Assembly (NCBI GenBank): GCA_002404345.1
Contig: DHJN01000170.1
Location: 1-12,903, forward strand
DNA length: 12,903 bases
Source: Actinobacteria bacterium UBA4719
GTDB lineage: Bacteria > Actinomycetota > Actinomycetes > Actinomycetales > Dermatophilaceae
Direction: 5' to 3'
The notes beneath the pieces were generated by a model that was not told the DNA's origin, did no database searches, and saw only the letters and a list, made by a program, of their open reading frames with translations. The translations under genes were made by a program, and so were the position numbers. Position 1 is the stretch's first letter, and each line of letters opens with the position of its first letter. Positions 6,246-12,730 of this stretch are shown here, piece by piece.

Positions 6246-8981
6246 ATGGTGCTGATTGGGCGGGCGTCCGAGCGGCAGGCCCTCGAACGACTGATCTCCG
6301 GGGCGCGGATCGGGCAGAGCGGGGTCCTGGTCATCACCGGCGAGCCCGGGGTCGGCAAGACCGCCCTCCTCGACTACGCGGTCGACGCTGCCACCGGCAT
6401 GGGGTTGCTGCGCGCCGTCGGCAGCGAGTCCGAACGCGAAGTGCCGTTCGGAGGTCTCCTGCAGCTGTTGCGTCCTGCCTTGGGTCTCCTCGACCAGATC
6501 CCTGAGCCACAGGCAGATGCGCTCGCCGCCGCGCTCGCCCTGCGCCCCGGCCGGGCAGGGGACCGGTTCGCGATCGGTGCGGGAACGCTGAGCCTCATGT
6601 GCCGATATGCCGAAGAGCGACCTCTCGCTATCGTCATCGACGACCTGCCCGACCTGGACCGGCCGTCGGCACAAGCGGTGGCCTTCGCAGCCCATCGGCT
6701 CATGGCGGACCCGATCGTGCTCTTTGCGACTGCACGATCGGGTGAGGTGACGACCCTTGAGGCCGACCTGCCGCAGCTGCATCTCACGGGAATCGACGCA
6801 GCAGCCTCAGGCGAGCTGTTGTCCGCCCACTCGGGCGAGAACGTGCCATCCGAGCTCGTTCTCCGGCTGCATCACGCCACCTCCGGCAACCCGCTCGCGC
6901 TGATCGAGCTGGCAGACGACCTGGAGAACCTCGAACGGCGTTCTCCCGAAACGCCGTTCCCCGTGTCCGCCGCGCTGGCACGGTCGTTCTCGAAGAGAGT
7001 CGGCGACCTCAGCGTCGAGGCGCGATCAACGCTCCTCGTTGCGGCCACCGCGGGCGCCGACCTGCGCACCGTGTCTCGGGCCTGCCTGGCACTGGGACTC
7101 GATCCGGCGACCCTCGCCGAGGCCGAGCGCGCCCTGCTGACCCGGGTCGTGGATGACCGGATCGAGTTCCGGCACCCCTTGATCAGACTGTCGGTCTATA
7201 GCGATGCCCCACCCGATCTTCGGCGATCGGTCCACCGGGCCGTTGCCGATGCGCTTCCGCCAGAACAGAGCGACCGGCGCGCTTGGCACCTGGCCGAGTC
7301 GGTTCTCGGACCCGACGCGGACGTCGCCGAACGGTTGGAGAAGGCCGCGTATGCCGCGCGTGATCGGAGTGCGCACGCGGTGGCCTCTGCGGCATACGAG
7401 CGGGCAGCCCGCCTCAGCCCCGATGATGACCAGCGTTTGGCTCGCTTCGTCTCGGCCGCGGAGTCAGCGTGGCTCGCCGGCTCCGGGTCACGAGCGACGG
7501 CCCTGCTCGACGAAGTCGACACTGCTGGTATGCCGTTCGGTTCACGCTTTCTGCCCGAGGTTCGGCTTCGAGCCCTGGAACTGCGCGGAGCTATTGCGAC
7601 CCGCACCGGGTCGCTCATCGACGCCCGGGACATTCTCCTGAGCGCTGCCCTGGAGGCCCCCACCGCCGATGCGGAAGTTCGACTTCTGGCGGACGCGATC
7701 TATGCCTGCTTCTATCTCGGTGATGCGCCGTCGGCGTTGGCAATGGCCCGGCAGATCGAGAGCCTTGAAGGTGCGGTCACCACAGCGAGAGCCCGCGCCG
7801 TCGGCGCGACTGCCGCAGGGGTAGGACGCATTCTGGCGAACGAGGGCGGCCCTGACCAGCTGCGCGGCGCCGTCGAGATGCTCGTGTCGACGAGTGACCC
7901 CCACGAGGATGAGCGCAGAGTGCCCTGGCTCATGATCGGCCCGTTGTTCTTGCGCGATGCGGAGTCCGGCGACGAGACCCGACGCCGGATCGACGGGCTT
8001 CGCCAAGAGGCGGCGGTCGGCGTGCTTCCGTTCATGCTGTTCAACGTCGCCCGCGACGAGGCGGCCACGGACCGGTGGCCACGCGCGGAGGCGACCTACG
8101 CCGAAGGCATCCGGCTGGCTCGCGAGACCGGACAGACTACGGATCTGGCAATGTCCCAAGCCGGGCTTGCGTGGCTGCTCGCGCGACAAGGGCGACAGGA
8201 CGAATGCCGTGCACTCATCGCCGAGGCGATGGAACTCAGTATGGCCCGCGACGTCCGCCTCGCCCGCATCTGGCTTTTGTTCGCGATGGGCGATCTCGAA
8301 CTGGCATGCGGCAACCCGGCCGGCGCGGTGCCCCACTTCGAGGGTCTCGTCGCGTTGCTGGGAGAACTGGGGTTCAGCGACCCCGACCTCTCGCCAGCGG
8401 CCGACCTGGTCGAGGCACTGGTCCACGTCGGTCGCGCCGATGAGGCGCGGCAGGTCGCGTCGGGGTTCATGCCGGTTGCGCTCGCCAAGGCCAGGCCCTG
8501 GGCCGTGGCGCGCGCCCACCGCGCCATCGGGCTCGCGGGACCGGACGCGGACCTTGACGCTCACTTCGGCGCGGCGCTCACCGAGCATGCGCAGACTCTT
8601 GACGGTTACGAAACAGCGCGCACGGAACTCGCCTACGGCGAACGCCTTCGCCGAGCCCGACGGCGCTCTGATGCCCGGCCCCACCTCCGATCGGCGCTCG
8701 CCATCTTTGAGGGTCTTCGTGCGGTGACGTGGGCCGACCGCGCAGCTGCCGAGTTGGAGGCGACGGGCGAGACGGCCCGCCGGAGCGCCGAGCCCAACGC
8801 GTCAACACTCACCCCCCGGGAGCTGCAAATCTCGTTGTTGCTGGCCGAGGGCAAGACGACACGCGAGGTTGCGGCGGCGTTGTTCCTGAGCCCGAAGACG
8901 GTGGAATACCACCTACGCAAGGTCTATACGAAGCTCGGTATCAGGTCACGGACCGAGCTGGTGGCCGCCCTCCCGCGGTAG
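6246..8981 (+). CDS. LAL-family (large ATP-binding LuxR) transcriptional regulator
   Basis: A 911-residue cytoplasmic regulator of the LAL/MalT-like class. Residues 1-165 start with the characteristic LIGRASERQALERL followed by an ATPase: Walker A GEPGVGKTALL (32-42) and Walker B LAIVIDDLPDLD (127-138). A STAND-type helical region follows (NPLALIELADDL near 215), then a long alpha-helical repeat section (about 340-840) that in relatives is TPR-like and senses a ligand or partner. The C-terminus is a complete LuxR/GerE helix-turn-helix (855-911): LTPRELQISLLLAEGKTTRE, then VAAALFLSPKTVEYHLRKVY and TKLGIRSRTELVAAL. All parts are present and the length is typical. ATG 6246 has no Shine-Dalgarno site; GTG 6249, six bases after TAGACT, could be a leaderless start. 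Such regulators usually activate neighbouring metabolic genes in an ATP- and ligand-dependent way, so the divergent methyltransferase-hydrolase/glycosyltransferase pair is the likely target. Confidence 0.92.
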   Translation: MVLIGRASERQALERLISGARIGQSGVLVITGEPGVGKTALLDYAVDAATGMGLLRAVGSESEREVPFGGLLQLLRPALGLLDQIPEPQADALAAALALRPGRAGDRFAIGAGTLSLMCRYAEERPLAIVIDDLPDLDRPSAQAVAFAAHRLMADPIVLFATARSGEVTTLEADLPQLHLTGIDAAASGELLSAHSGENVPSELVLRLHHATSGNPLALIELADDLENLERRSPETPFPVSAALARSFSKRVGDLSVEARSTLLVAATAGADLRTVSRACLALGLDPATLAEAERALLTRVVDDRIEFRHPLIRLSVYSDAPPDLRRSVHRAVADALPPEQSDRRAWHLAESVLGPDADVAERLEKAAYAARDRSAHAVASAAYERAARLSPDDDQRLARFVSAAESAWLAGSGSRATALLDEVDTAGMPFGSRFLPEVRLRALELRGAIATRTGSLIDARDILLSAALEAPTADAEVRLLADAIYACFYLGDAPSALAMARQIESLEGAVTTARARAVGATAAGVGRILANEGGPDQLRGAVEMLVSTSDPHEDERRVPWLMIGPLFLRDAESGDETRRRIDGLRQEAAVGVLPFMLFNVARDEAATDRWPRAEATYAEGIRLARETGQTTDLAMSQAGLAWLLARQGRQDECRALIAEAMELSMARDVRLARIWLLFAMGDLELACGNPAGAVPHFEGLVALLGELGFSDPDLSPAADLVEALVHVGRADEARQVASGFMPVALAKARPWAVARAHRAIGLAGPDADLDAHFGAALTEHAQTLDGYETARTELAYGERLRRARRRSDARPHLRSALAIFEGLRAVTWADRAAAELEATGETARRSAEPNASTLTPRELQISLLLAEGKTTREVAAALFLSPKTVEYHLRKVYTKLGIRSRTELVAALPR

Positions 8982-9058
8982 CCAGGTTCGTCCGAGGAGA
9001 GACATCAACCAAGTTGGTGATCGCCCGTCAGGGGGCTCGACCAGAGATGATGACAACA

Positions 9059-9123
9059 CAGCACGGGCCAATGCTCATCGCCGAACTTTCGCAAATTCTT
9101 CGATGACCAATCGGCCCGTGCTG
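9059..9123. repeat. Inverted repeat with 11-bp arms
   Basis: CAGCACGGGCC (9059-9069) and its exact complement GGCCCGTGCTG (9113-9123) enclose a 43-base, comparatively AT-rich loop. It lies in the non-coding gap behind the LAL regulator gene. It could form a long stem-loop in RNA or mark a protein site; nothing decides between these. Confidence 0.5.
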
Positions 9124-9149
9124 CGTCGTGTTCTCGGCGGAGAGCACGG

Positions 9150-9185
9150 CATGAGGCCGCATCGACGCTCCGATGCGGCCTCATG
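9150..9185. terminator. Strong perfect hairpin between convergent genes
   Basis: CATGAGGCCGCATCG (9150-9164), loop acgctc (9165-9170), then CGATGCGGCCTCATG (9171-9185): fifteen perfect pairs, very stable. It sits 169 bases behind the regulator's stop and about 100 bases beyond the stop of the opposing cytochrome relic, where a bidirectional terminator is expected. No T-run follows on either strand, which is common in high-GC actinobacteria; a transcript-stabilising or protein-binding element is possible too. Confidence 0.55.
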
Positions 9186-9283
9186 ACGTACGTACTACTG
9201 GGCGACCACTTGAACAAGGAGGTAACCCCAAGGTGAGCGCGGTCGGCGACGGTCTGCACCCGCCGGCCGGCTACCTCAGATCT

Positions 9284-10320
9284 TTAGTCGTCCGAATGCC
9301 TGGTCGTGTACTGGTGGCAGTCGCTGCAGCGGCCGTACACGGTATTCGTGGGGTTGTTCATCCGCGTGATGAATGGCTTGGTCCTCTGGCCGTCTGCGGT
9401 GTGGCACGAAGCACAGGTCTTGCCCAGCTTCATGTTGGTATCCGTAAGCCAGGAGATGACCGGAGCCGTGGGGCGGTACTGCCCGTCGTGACATGCGGCA
9501 CAAGTGCCCGGGTAGGCGTTGTACATGCCCAGGTGCTGCGTACCGAGCAAACCGGTGGGGGAAAGGTCGCCCATGTCAGTGATCACCGGAGTGCCGGGCC
9601 CTTGCACCTCGAAGCTGATGCCGATGGATGCCGGGCGTCCGGTGGGGACAACCTTCAACCAAACGGTGCCGACATAGCTCGCGATCGGGACGTTGACGAC
9701 GATGATGTTCTCGGTCCAGGACGAAGCGACCGCGGTGGCATTACCGAAACGCACCACGCCAGAGGTTCCGAAGAAGTCTCTTGCAATGTGCACCTCGGCG
9801 CCCGCCATTCCCTGCCTCGGCGAGACCAGGAGGATTCGCGCGGGCGAATCCGCCGGGACCGGAGCCGTGACGGTGATCGTCTTGGAACCGGCGCACTGGC
9901 ACCGCTGGCGTTGCTGGCGATGCTGGCGATGCTGGCGATCAAGGTGACCGTGTAGGTCCCGGCCACGGTGTAGCTCACCACGGGCGGGCTCTGCACGTTC
10001 GACGTCGAGCCGTTGCCCAAGTCCCACAACCAAGACGTCGGGGCACCGGTGGAGGTGTCGGTCAACGTCACGGCCAGCGGGGCGGTCCCGGAGATGGCCG
10101 AGGCGGTGAAGCTCGCCGTGGGCGCCGGGACCGACCCGGGCGGTGCCGTCAGTGATGCCCTGGTTGGTCCACACCGTGTATCTGCAGGTGCCAGCCGCGG
10201 TCGGGGCCTTCATGGTCGCCGTGTAGGCGAAAAGTGCCGCGGTCCCGCCACCGAATGTCTTCTCAACGGCGCCATGTAGTGACAGCTAACGCAGGAGGCC
10301 GCTCTGGGGGTTCGTCTAGC
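9284..10320 (-). pseudogene. PKD-IPT multihaem c-type cytochrome, decayed
   Basis: Remains of a secreted c-type cytochrome with extracellular beta-sandwich domains. Reading leftward: a haem motif CVSCH (10279-10293) followed by HYMAPL; then TFGGGTAALFAYTATMKAPT; a PKD domain (TASAISGTAPLAVTLTDTST, SWLWDLGNGSTSNVQSPPVV, YTVAGTYTVTL); an IPT/TIG-like domain (PARILLVSPRQGMAGAEVHI, FGTSGVVRFGNATAVASSW); then three more haem motifs, CAACH, CASCH and CSDCH, each with a nearby histidine; and stop TAA at 9284-9286. Pieces lie in different frames, with breaks near 10264, 10139-10150 and 9886, each repairable by one base. Upstream of CVSCH (beyond about 10320) the reading frame becomes meaningless and no signal peptide is found, so the 5' end is lost too. 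An intact version would carry electrons outside the membrane; this copy should make no such protein. Confidence 0.75.
9913..9939. repeat. Three tandem 9-bp units inside the PKD relic
   Basis: GCTGGCGAT occurs three times head to tail (9913-9921, 9922-9930, 9931-9939), with a one-base variant GCTGGCGTT just before (9904-9912). On the coding (leftward) strand it encodes IAS-IAS-IAS-NAS at the end of the PKD domain's last strand, where one such triplet is usual. It looks like an in-frame slippage expansion of two units, 17 bases from a frameshift. Confidence 0.8.
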
Positions 10321-10427
10321 GGACCGCCGATCGGTTGGGTGCGCGCCCCTGCTGCGAACACCGTCGCTCGATCAAGGCCGGGGGAATCAGCGTCCAACGA
10401 TCTGTCGAAATACCTGTTCCGCATTCG

Positions 10428-10433
10428 TATAGT
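10428..10433 (+). promoter_or_regulatory. Candidate -10 box for the dihydrofolate reductase-like gene
   Basis: TATAGT is a near-consensus -10 hexamer 47 bases before the ATG at 10481, giving an expected leader of about 40 bases that includes the GGAAGGG ribosome site (10469-10475). No good -35 is seen 16-19 bases upstream, so the call rests on the -10 and its position. Confidence 0.4.
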
Positions 10434-10480
10434 CGGTGACGGGACAGAGGAACCGCCTCGCACCTGCCGGAAGGGATCCG

Positions 10481-11062
10481 ATGCGCACGATCAGTGTCAC
10501 CATGAGCGTCACTCTCGACGGCGTCAACCAGGGTCCGGGACGACCGGACGAGGACACCCGCGACGGTTTCACTCACGGGGGCTGGGGTACTCGGTACCAG
10601 GACGAGGTGATGAGCCAAAAGATGGCCCGCGGCATGTCCCAGCCGGGGGCCATGCTGTTCGGCCATCGCACCTGGCAGGACTTCCTCGGCTACTGGCCAC
10701 ACCAGACCGACAACCCGTTCACCGACCATATGAACTCCGTGACGAAGTATGTTGTGTCGACCACGCTGCACGACGCCGACGCTTGGCAGAACTCGGTGCT
10801 GCTGCCCGGCGACGCGACACGTTCGGTTACCACGCTGAAGGCCGAACCGGGCCCGAATCTCGCGATCATCGGCAGCGCCAAACTTGTACGCAGCCTGCAT
10901 GGCGCCGGGCTCATCGACCGTTACACACTCCTCATCCACCCGCTCGTGCTTGGCAGCGGGCATCGTATGTTCGACGAGACCTCTCCGTTGACCGAGTTTG
11001 CCCTCGTCCGCAGCGTTCCCACGACAGTTGGCGTGATCATCGCGACCTACGAACGGGCCTGA
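10481..11062 (+). CDS. RibD C-terminal / dihydrofolate reductase family protein
   Basis: A 193-residue protein of the RibD_C (bacterial bifunctional deaminase-reductase C-terminal) family, an NADPH-type Rossmann-like reductase fold shared with dihydrofolate reductase. Stand-alone members like this (YyaP/YwjB type) usually have no proven substrate. Seen: N-terminal strand ISVTMSVTLDGVNQGPG (4-20), LFGHRTWQDFLGYWP (59-73) at the nucleotide-proximal loop, YVVSTTL (90-96), IIGSAKLVRSLHGAGLID (129-146), and HPLVLGSGHRMF (153-164) before the last strands. Length is standard and both ends are complete. ATG 10481 is firm: GGAAGGG lies five bases upstream. A YCII-like relic follows on the same strand after about 12 bases, a frequent partner of this family, so the two may once have been an operon. 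Confidence 0.88.
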   Translation: MRTISVTMSVTLDGVNQGPGRPDEDTRDGFTHGGWGTRYQDEVMSQKMARGMSQPGAMLFGHRTWQDFLGYWPHQTDNPFTDHMNSVTKYVVSTTLHDADAWQNSVLLPGDATRSVTTLKAEPGPNLAIIGSAKLVRSLHGAGLIDRYTLLIHPLVLGSGHRMFDETSPLTEFALVRSVPTTVGVIIATYERA

Positions 11063-11074
11063 GGACGGCGTGCG

Positions 11075-11290
11075 ATGGCCCGATGCCTGCTGAACATCTA
11101 CCAACCGGCGGCGCGCCGCCGGAGCCGAAGATCATGGACCGGATCGGTGCCTGCATCAGCTGAACGAGGCAGCAAGGTAGTACGAGCAGGTTCAACTTCT
11201 CGCTGTAATCGCATCTCCCCGTTTACGGGCGACCGCACGAGGTTCGGCAATTGGGACGGCGGACGGTCGACAAGACACGACCGCACATAG
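11075..11290 (+). pseudogene. YCII-related (DGPF-type) gene, frameshifted relic
   Basis: Immediately after the reductase-like gene, an ATG at 11075 opens MARCLLNIYQP, which fits the start of YCII/DGPF-domain proteins (MKYLLxIYxP). One base is then missing near 11106: the adjacent frame continues GGAPPEPKIMDRIGACIS, matching the expected acidic-helix start. Further pieces (LNEAAR, then VRAGSTSR near 11160-11200) may be the following helix and strand but are badly degraded. Intact members are about 110-140-residue ferredoxin-fold proteins, often beside RibD_C/DHFR-like genes or ECF sigma factors. Nothing functional can remain. Beyond it, 11291-11407 shows nothing recognisable. The assignment rests on about 28 residues across two frames. 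Confidence 0.5.
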
Positions 11291-11425
11291 CCGATGAGCG
11301 GTAGATCGATGAAGTGAGTCCCTCGCGACGCACACGTTGGATCCCTCAAGTGCGGACAACGGTGCGAAGAACTGGCTGAACCGCGAGCGACGGCCAAAGG
11401 GTCAGTAGTGCACACCATCGCCTGC

Positions 11426-11431
11426 CATACT
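11426..11431 (+). promoter_or_regulatory. Candidate -10 box for a leaderless transcript
   Basis: CATACT stands six bases before GTG 11438 and nine before ATG 11441, the spacing seen when transcription begins at the start codon. There is no Shine-Dalgarno sequence before either codon, which supports a leaderless mRNA for the DUF6882-like gene. No clear -35. Confidence 0.35.
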
Positions 11432-11440
11432 CCCGGCGTG

Positions 11441-11932
11441 ATGTTCCGCAGAAAGAGCACCGACAGAACGGTTGTGATGGCTCTTGAGGGGCCTTTGAAC
11501 TCGTGGCTGAACGAGGGCAATCAACGAGCCCTCGGGGCGCTGCGTCGGAATCGCGAGTGGGGAATCGAGGCCGCCGAGGAATGGTTCTTTGACCAGGACA
11601 CGGCGCTACTGACCTTCACGTTCCCCGAGAGGGAGATAGTCACACCATTCCAGTTCCTGGGCAGTCACAACGCCAAGACGGGAACGTGGATGTGGGCGTG
11701 GGCGAACGACAGCATCGATCCTCGACTCAAGGCCGACTCCATGGCTCTGCGCGAGGTGGGCGAGCTGCTCGGCCACCAGATCTTCACCGAGAGAATCCTC
11801 AACGTCTCGGAGGAAGACGCTGACTGCGTGGCCCTTCTCGCTTTGAAGGAAAGCAGTCATGACGGCCTCTACAAGGCGCCAGACGGAGAACACGTGACCT
11901 TCCTGAGCTTCGGGCAGCCTTTCTCGCCCTAG
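11441..11932 (+). CDS. DUF6882-like protein
   Basis: A 163-residue protein whose central part, FQFLGSHNAKTGTWMWAWAND then SIDPRLKADSMALREVGELL (71-110; quoted in two parts), resembles DUF6882 proteins, soluble bacterial proteins of unknown function with a conserved tryptophan-rich GTWxWAWAN core. Seen before it: a helical segment (15-49) and strands ALLTFTFPEREIVTPF; after it: a helix, FTERILNVSEEDADCVALLAL and a closing strand HVTFLSFGQPF. It lacks a signal peptide and membrane segments. The reading frame extends upstream to GTG 11408, but ATG 11441 (or GTG 11438) is preferred because of the CATACT hexamer placed for leaderless transcription. It stands alone on this strand and converges on the next gene with a 95-base gap without a clear terminator. 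No function can be stated. Confidence 0.7.
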   Translation: MFRRKSTDRTVVMALEGPLNSWLNEGNQRALGALRRNREWGIEAAEEWFFDQDTALLTFTFPEREIVTPFQFLGSHNAKTGTWMWAWANDSIDPRLKADSMALREVGELLGHQIFTERILNVSEEDADCVALLALKESSHDGLYKAPDGEHVTFLSFGQPFSP

Positions 11933-12027
11933 TGGCCCCAGTGTCCGTCGGTTCCGGCTGCACGTGCGCTCGTTTGAGAGCATGGCGGCCGACGAGCCAC
12001 GTCCGACTTTGCCGCGATGTTCGAACC

Positions 12028-12345
12028 TCAGTCCCCAACCGAATGAAGGACTGATCCACGGATTCGGCTGCCGTGGGCCGCAAGTGTTTGGAGCCTGAGT
12101 AGGCCTCGCCGCTCCGGACCGTCCCTAGCCAGGGCCACGAGGCTTCCGACCTCATCCCGAATAGCAGCCATGTCGGACGAGCCGAATTCCACGTCACCGT
12201 AAGGATCGATGCGACTGAGTAGCAGGAGGTTCGGGCTGAACGGCAAGAGCCGGTCAAAGTCGCCTGCGGCGTTGAACTCGCCTCCACTTGGGTCAGTCAA
12301 GACGACGACTTGCCCATTGACCTCAAGCGTGACCATTACACCCAT
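12028..12345 (-). CDS. Small soluble protein of unknown function
   Basis: A 105-residue protein I do not recognise. It has a gene-like composition: an N-terminal strand pair (VMVTLEVNGQVVVLTDPSGG, 3-22), a linker with FNAAGDFDRLLPFSPNLLLL (24-43), SRIDPYGDVEFGSSDMAAIR (44-63), a helix EVGSLVALARDGPERRGL (65-82) and the tail LRLQTLAAHGSRIRGSVLHS. There is no signal peptide or membrane segment. The ATG at 12345 lacks a Shine-Dalgarno sequence, but GATACT (12353-12358, leftward) ends seven bases before it, the arrangement of a leaderless transcript. It follows the two-helix membrane protein gene on the same strand by 64 bases, yet this promoter suggests separate expression. It may be an immunity-like or regulatory protein; nothing in the sequence decides. 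Confidence 0.6.
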   Translation of the reverse strand: MGVMVTLEVNGQVVVLTDPSGGEFNAAGDFDRLLPFSPNLLLLSRIDPYGDVEFGSSDMAAIRDEVGSLVALARDGPERRGLLRLQTLAAHGSRIRGSVLHSVGD

Positions 12346-12352
12346 ACCGAGC

Positions 12353-12358
12353 AGTATC
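12353..12358 (-). promoter_or_regulatory. Candidate -10 box, leaderless start
   Basis: On the leftward strand GATACT is followed by exactly seven bases and then ATG (12345). With no ribosome-binding sequence present, transcription starting at the A of the ATG is the natural reading. No recognisable -35. Confidence 0.45.
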
Positions 12359-12409
12359 GCAACATCCGCTTCTACCGCGATGTGTTAGCTGACGTACGGA
12401 CAGGGGACT

Positions 12410-12730
12410 TTAGAGGAAGTCGACCAGAAACCGGAGCCCAGCACGAAGACTGCGCCACAAGGCGTGGACGAACGAGTCGCCCGACGTGCGCGAGCTGCGA
12501 TAGGCAACTAGAAGAATCCAGCCGAGAGCTAGCGCACCAATGAAGACCGCACCCCAGAAGACCGGCGAAGGCCACGGCACGAACCACGAACAGGCCAACA
12601 CAAGGCCAGAGGCCGCAAGGAGGACCAACATCACGGCGCCCGCCACCGGCGCAAGCTTCTGTTCCTCCGAGTCGGCAGGTCGGTGCTTGGTTTGCGCTTG
12701 ACGCAAAGCCCTAGGCGAAGCCCTGTTCAT
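12410..12730 (-). CDS. Small two-helix membrane protein, unknown function
   Basis: A 106-residue protein with a basic, polar N-terminal tail (1-26, ALRQAQTKHRPADSEEQK), two hydrophobic helices at about 27-49 (LAPVAGAVMLVLLAASGLVL) and 56-77 (PVFWGAVFIGALALGWILLV) joined by a short loop FVPWPS, then a positively charged stretch (YRSSRTSGDS) and an amphipathic C-terminal helix (HALWRSLRAGLRFLVDFL). By the positive-inside rule both ends should face the cytoplasm. ATG 12730 has GGGATG five bases upstream as a weak ribosome site. I recognise no family. Beyond it, 12731-12903 shows no gene. Confidence 0.6.
   Translation of the reverse strand: MNRASPRALRQAQTKHRPADSEEQKLAPVAGAVMLVLLAASGLVLACSWFVPWPSPVFWGAVFIGALALGWILLVAYRSSRTSGDSFVHALWRSLRAGLRFLVDFL

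Larger units (their letters stand above)
8982..9283. other. Non-coding convergent spacer, 302 bp
   Basis: No convincing gene. Contents: a short imperfect palindrome around ACCAAGTTGGT (9008-9018), the 11-bp-arm inverted repeat (9059-9123), the 15-bp-stem hairpin (9150-9185), a 17-codon reading frame starting at ATG 9183 (MTYVLLGDHLNKEVTPR) whose TGA (9234-9236) overlaps a GTG (9233), and a perfect AAGGAGGT ribosome-binding sequence (9216-9223) nine bases before that GTG. The frame opened by this GTG runs antisense into the cytochrome relic and does not look like a protein. The set may be the 5' end of a lost gene. Confidence 0.4.

Noticed and set aside
6075..6782. 236-residue N-terminal extension on the methyltransferase frame
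   Set aside because: It is antisense to the LAL regulator and crosses the intergenic region; the ATG at 6074 has an ideal AAGGAGA site and matches the family's usual start.
7542..8684. 380-residue leftward frame opposite the LAL regulator
   Set aside because: A typical high-GC antisense shadow; composition is arginine/glycine-rich with no motifs, while the opposite strand encodes a complete regulator.
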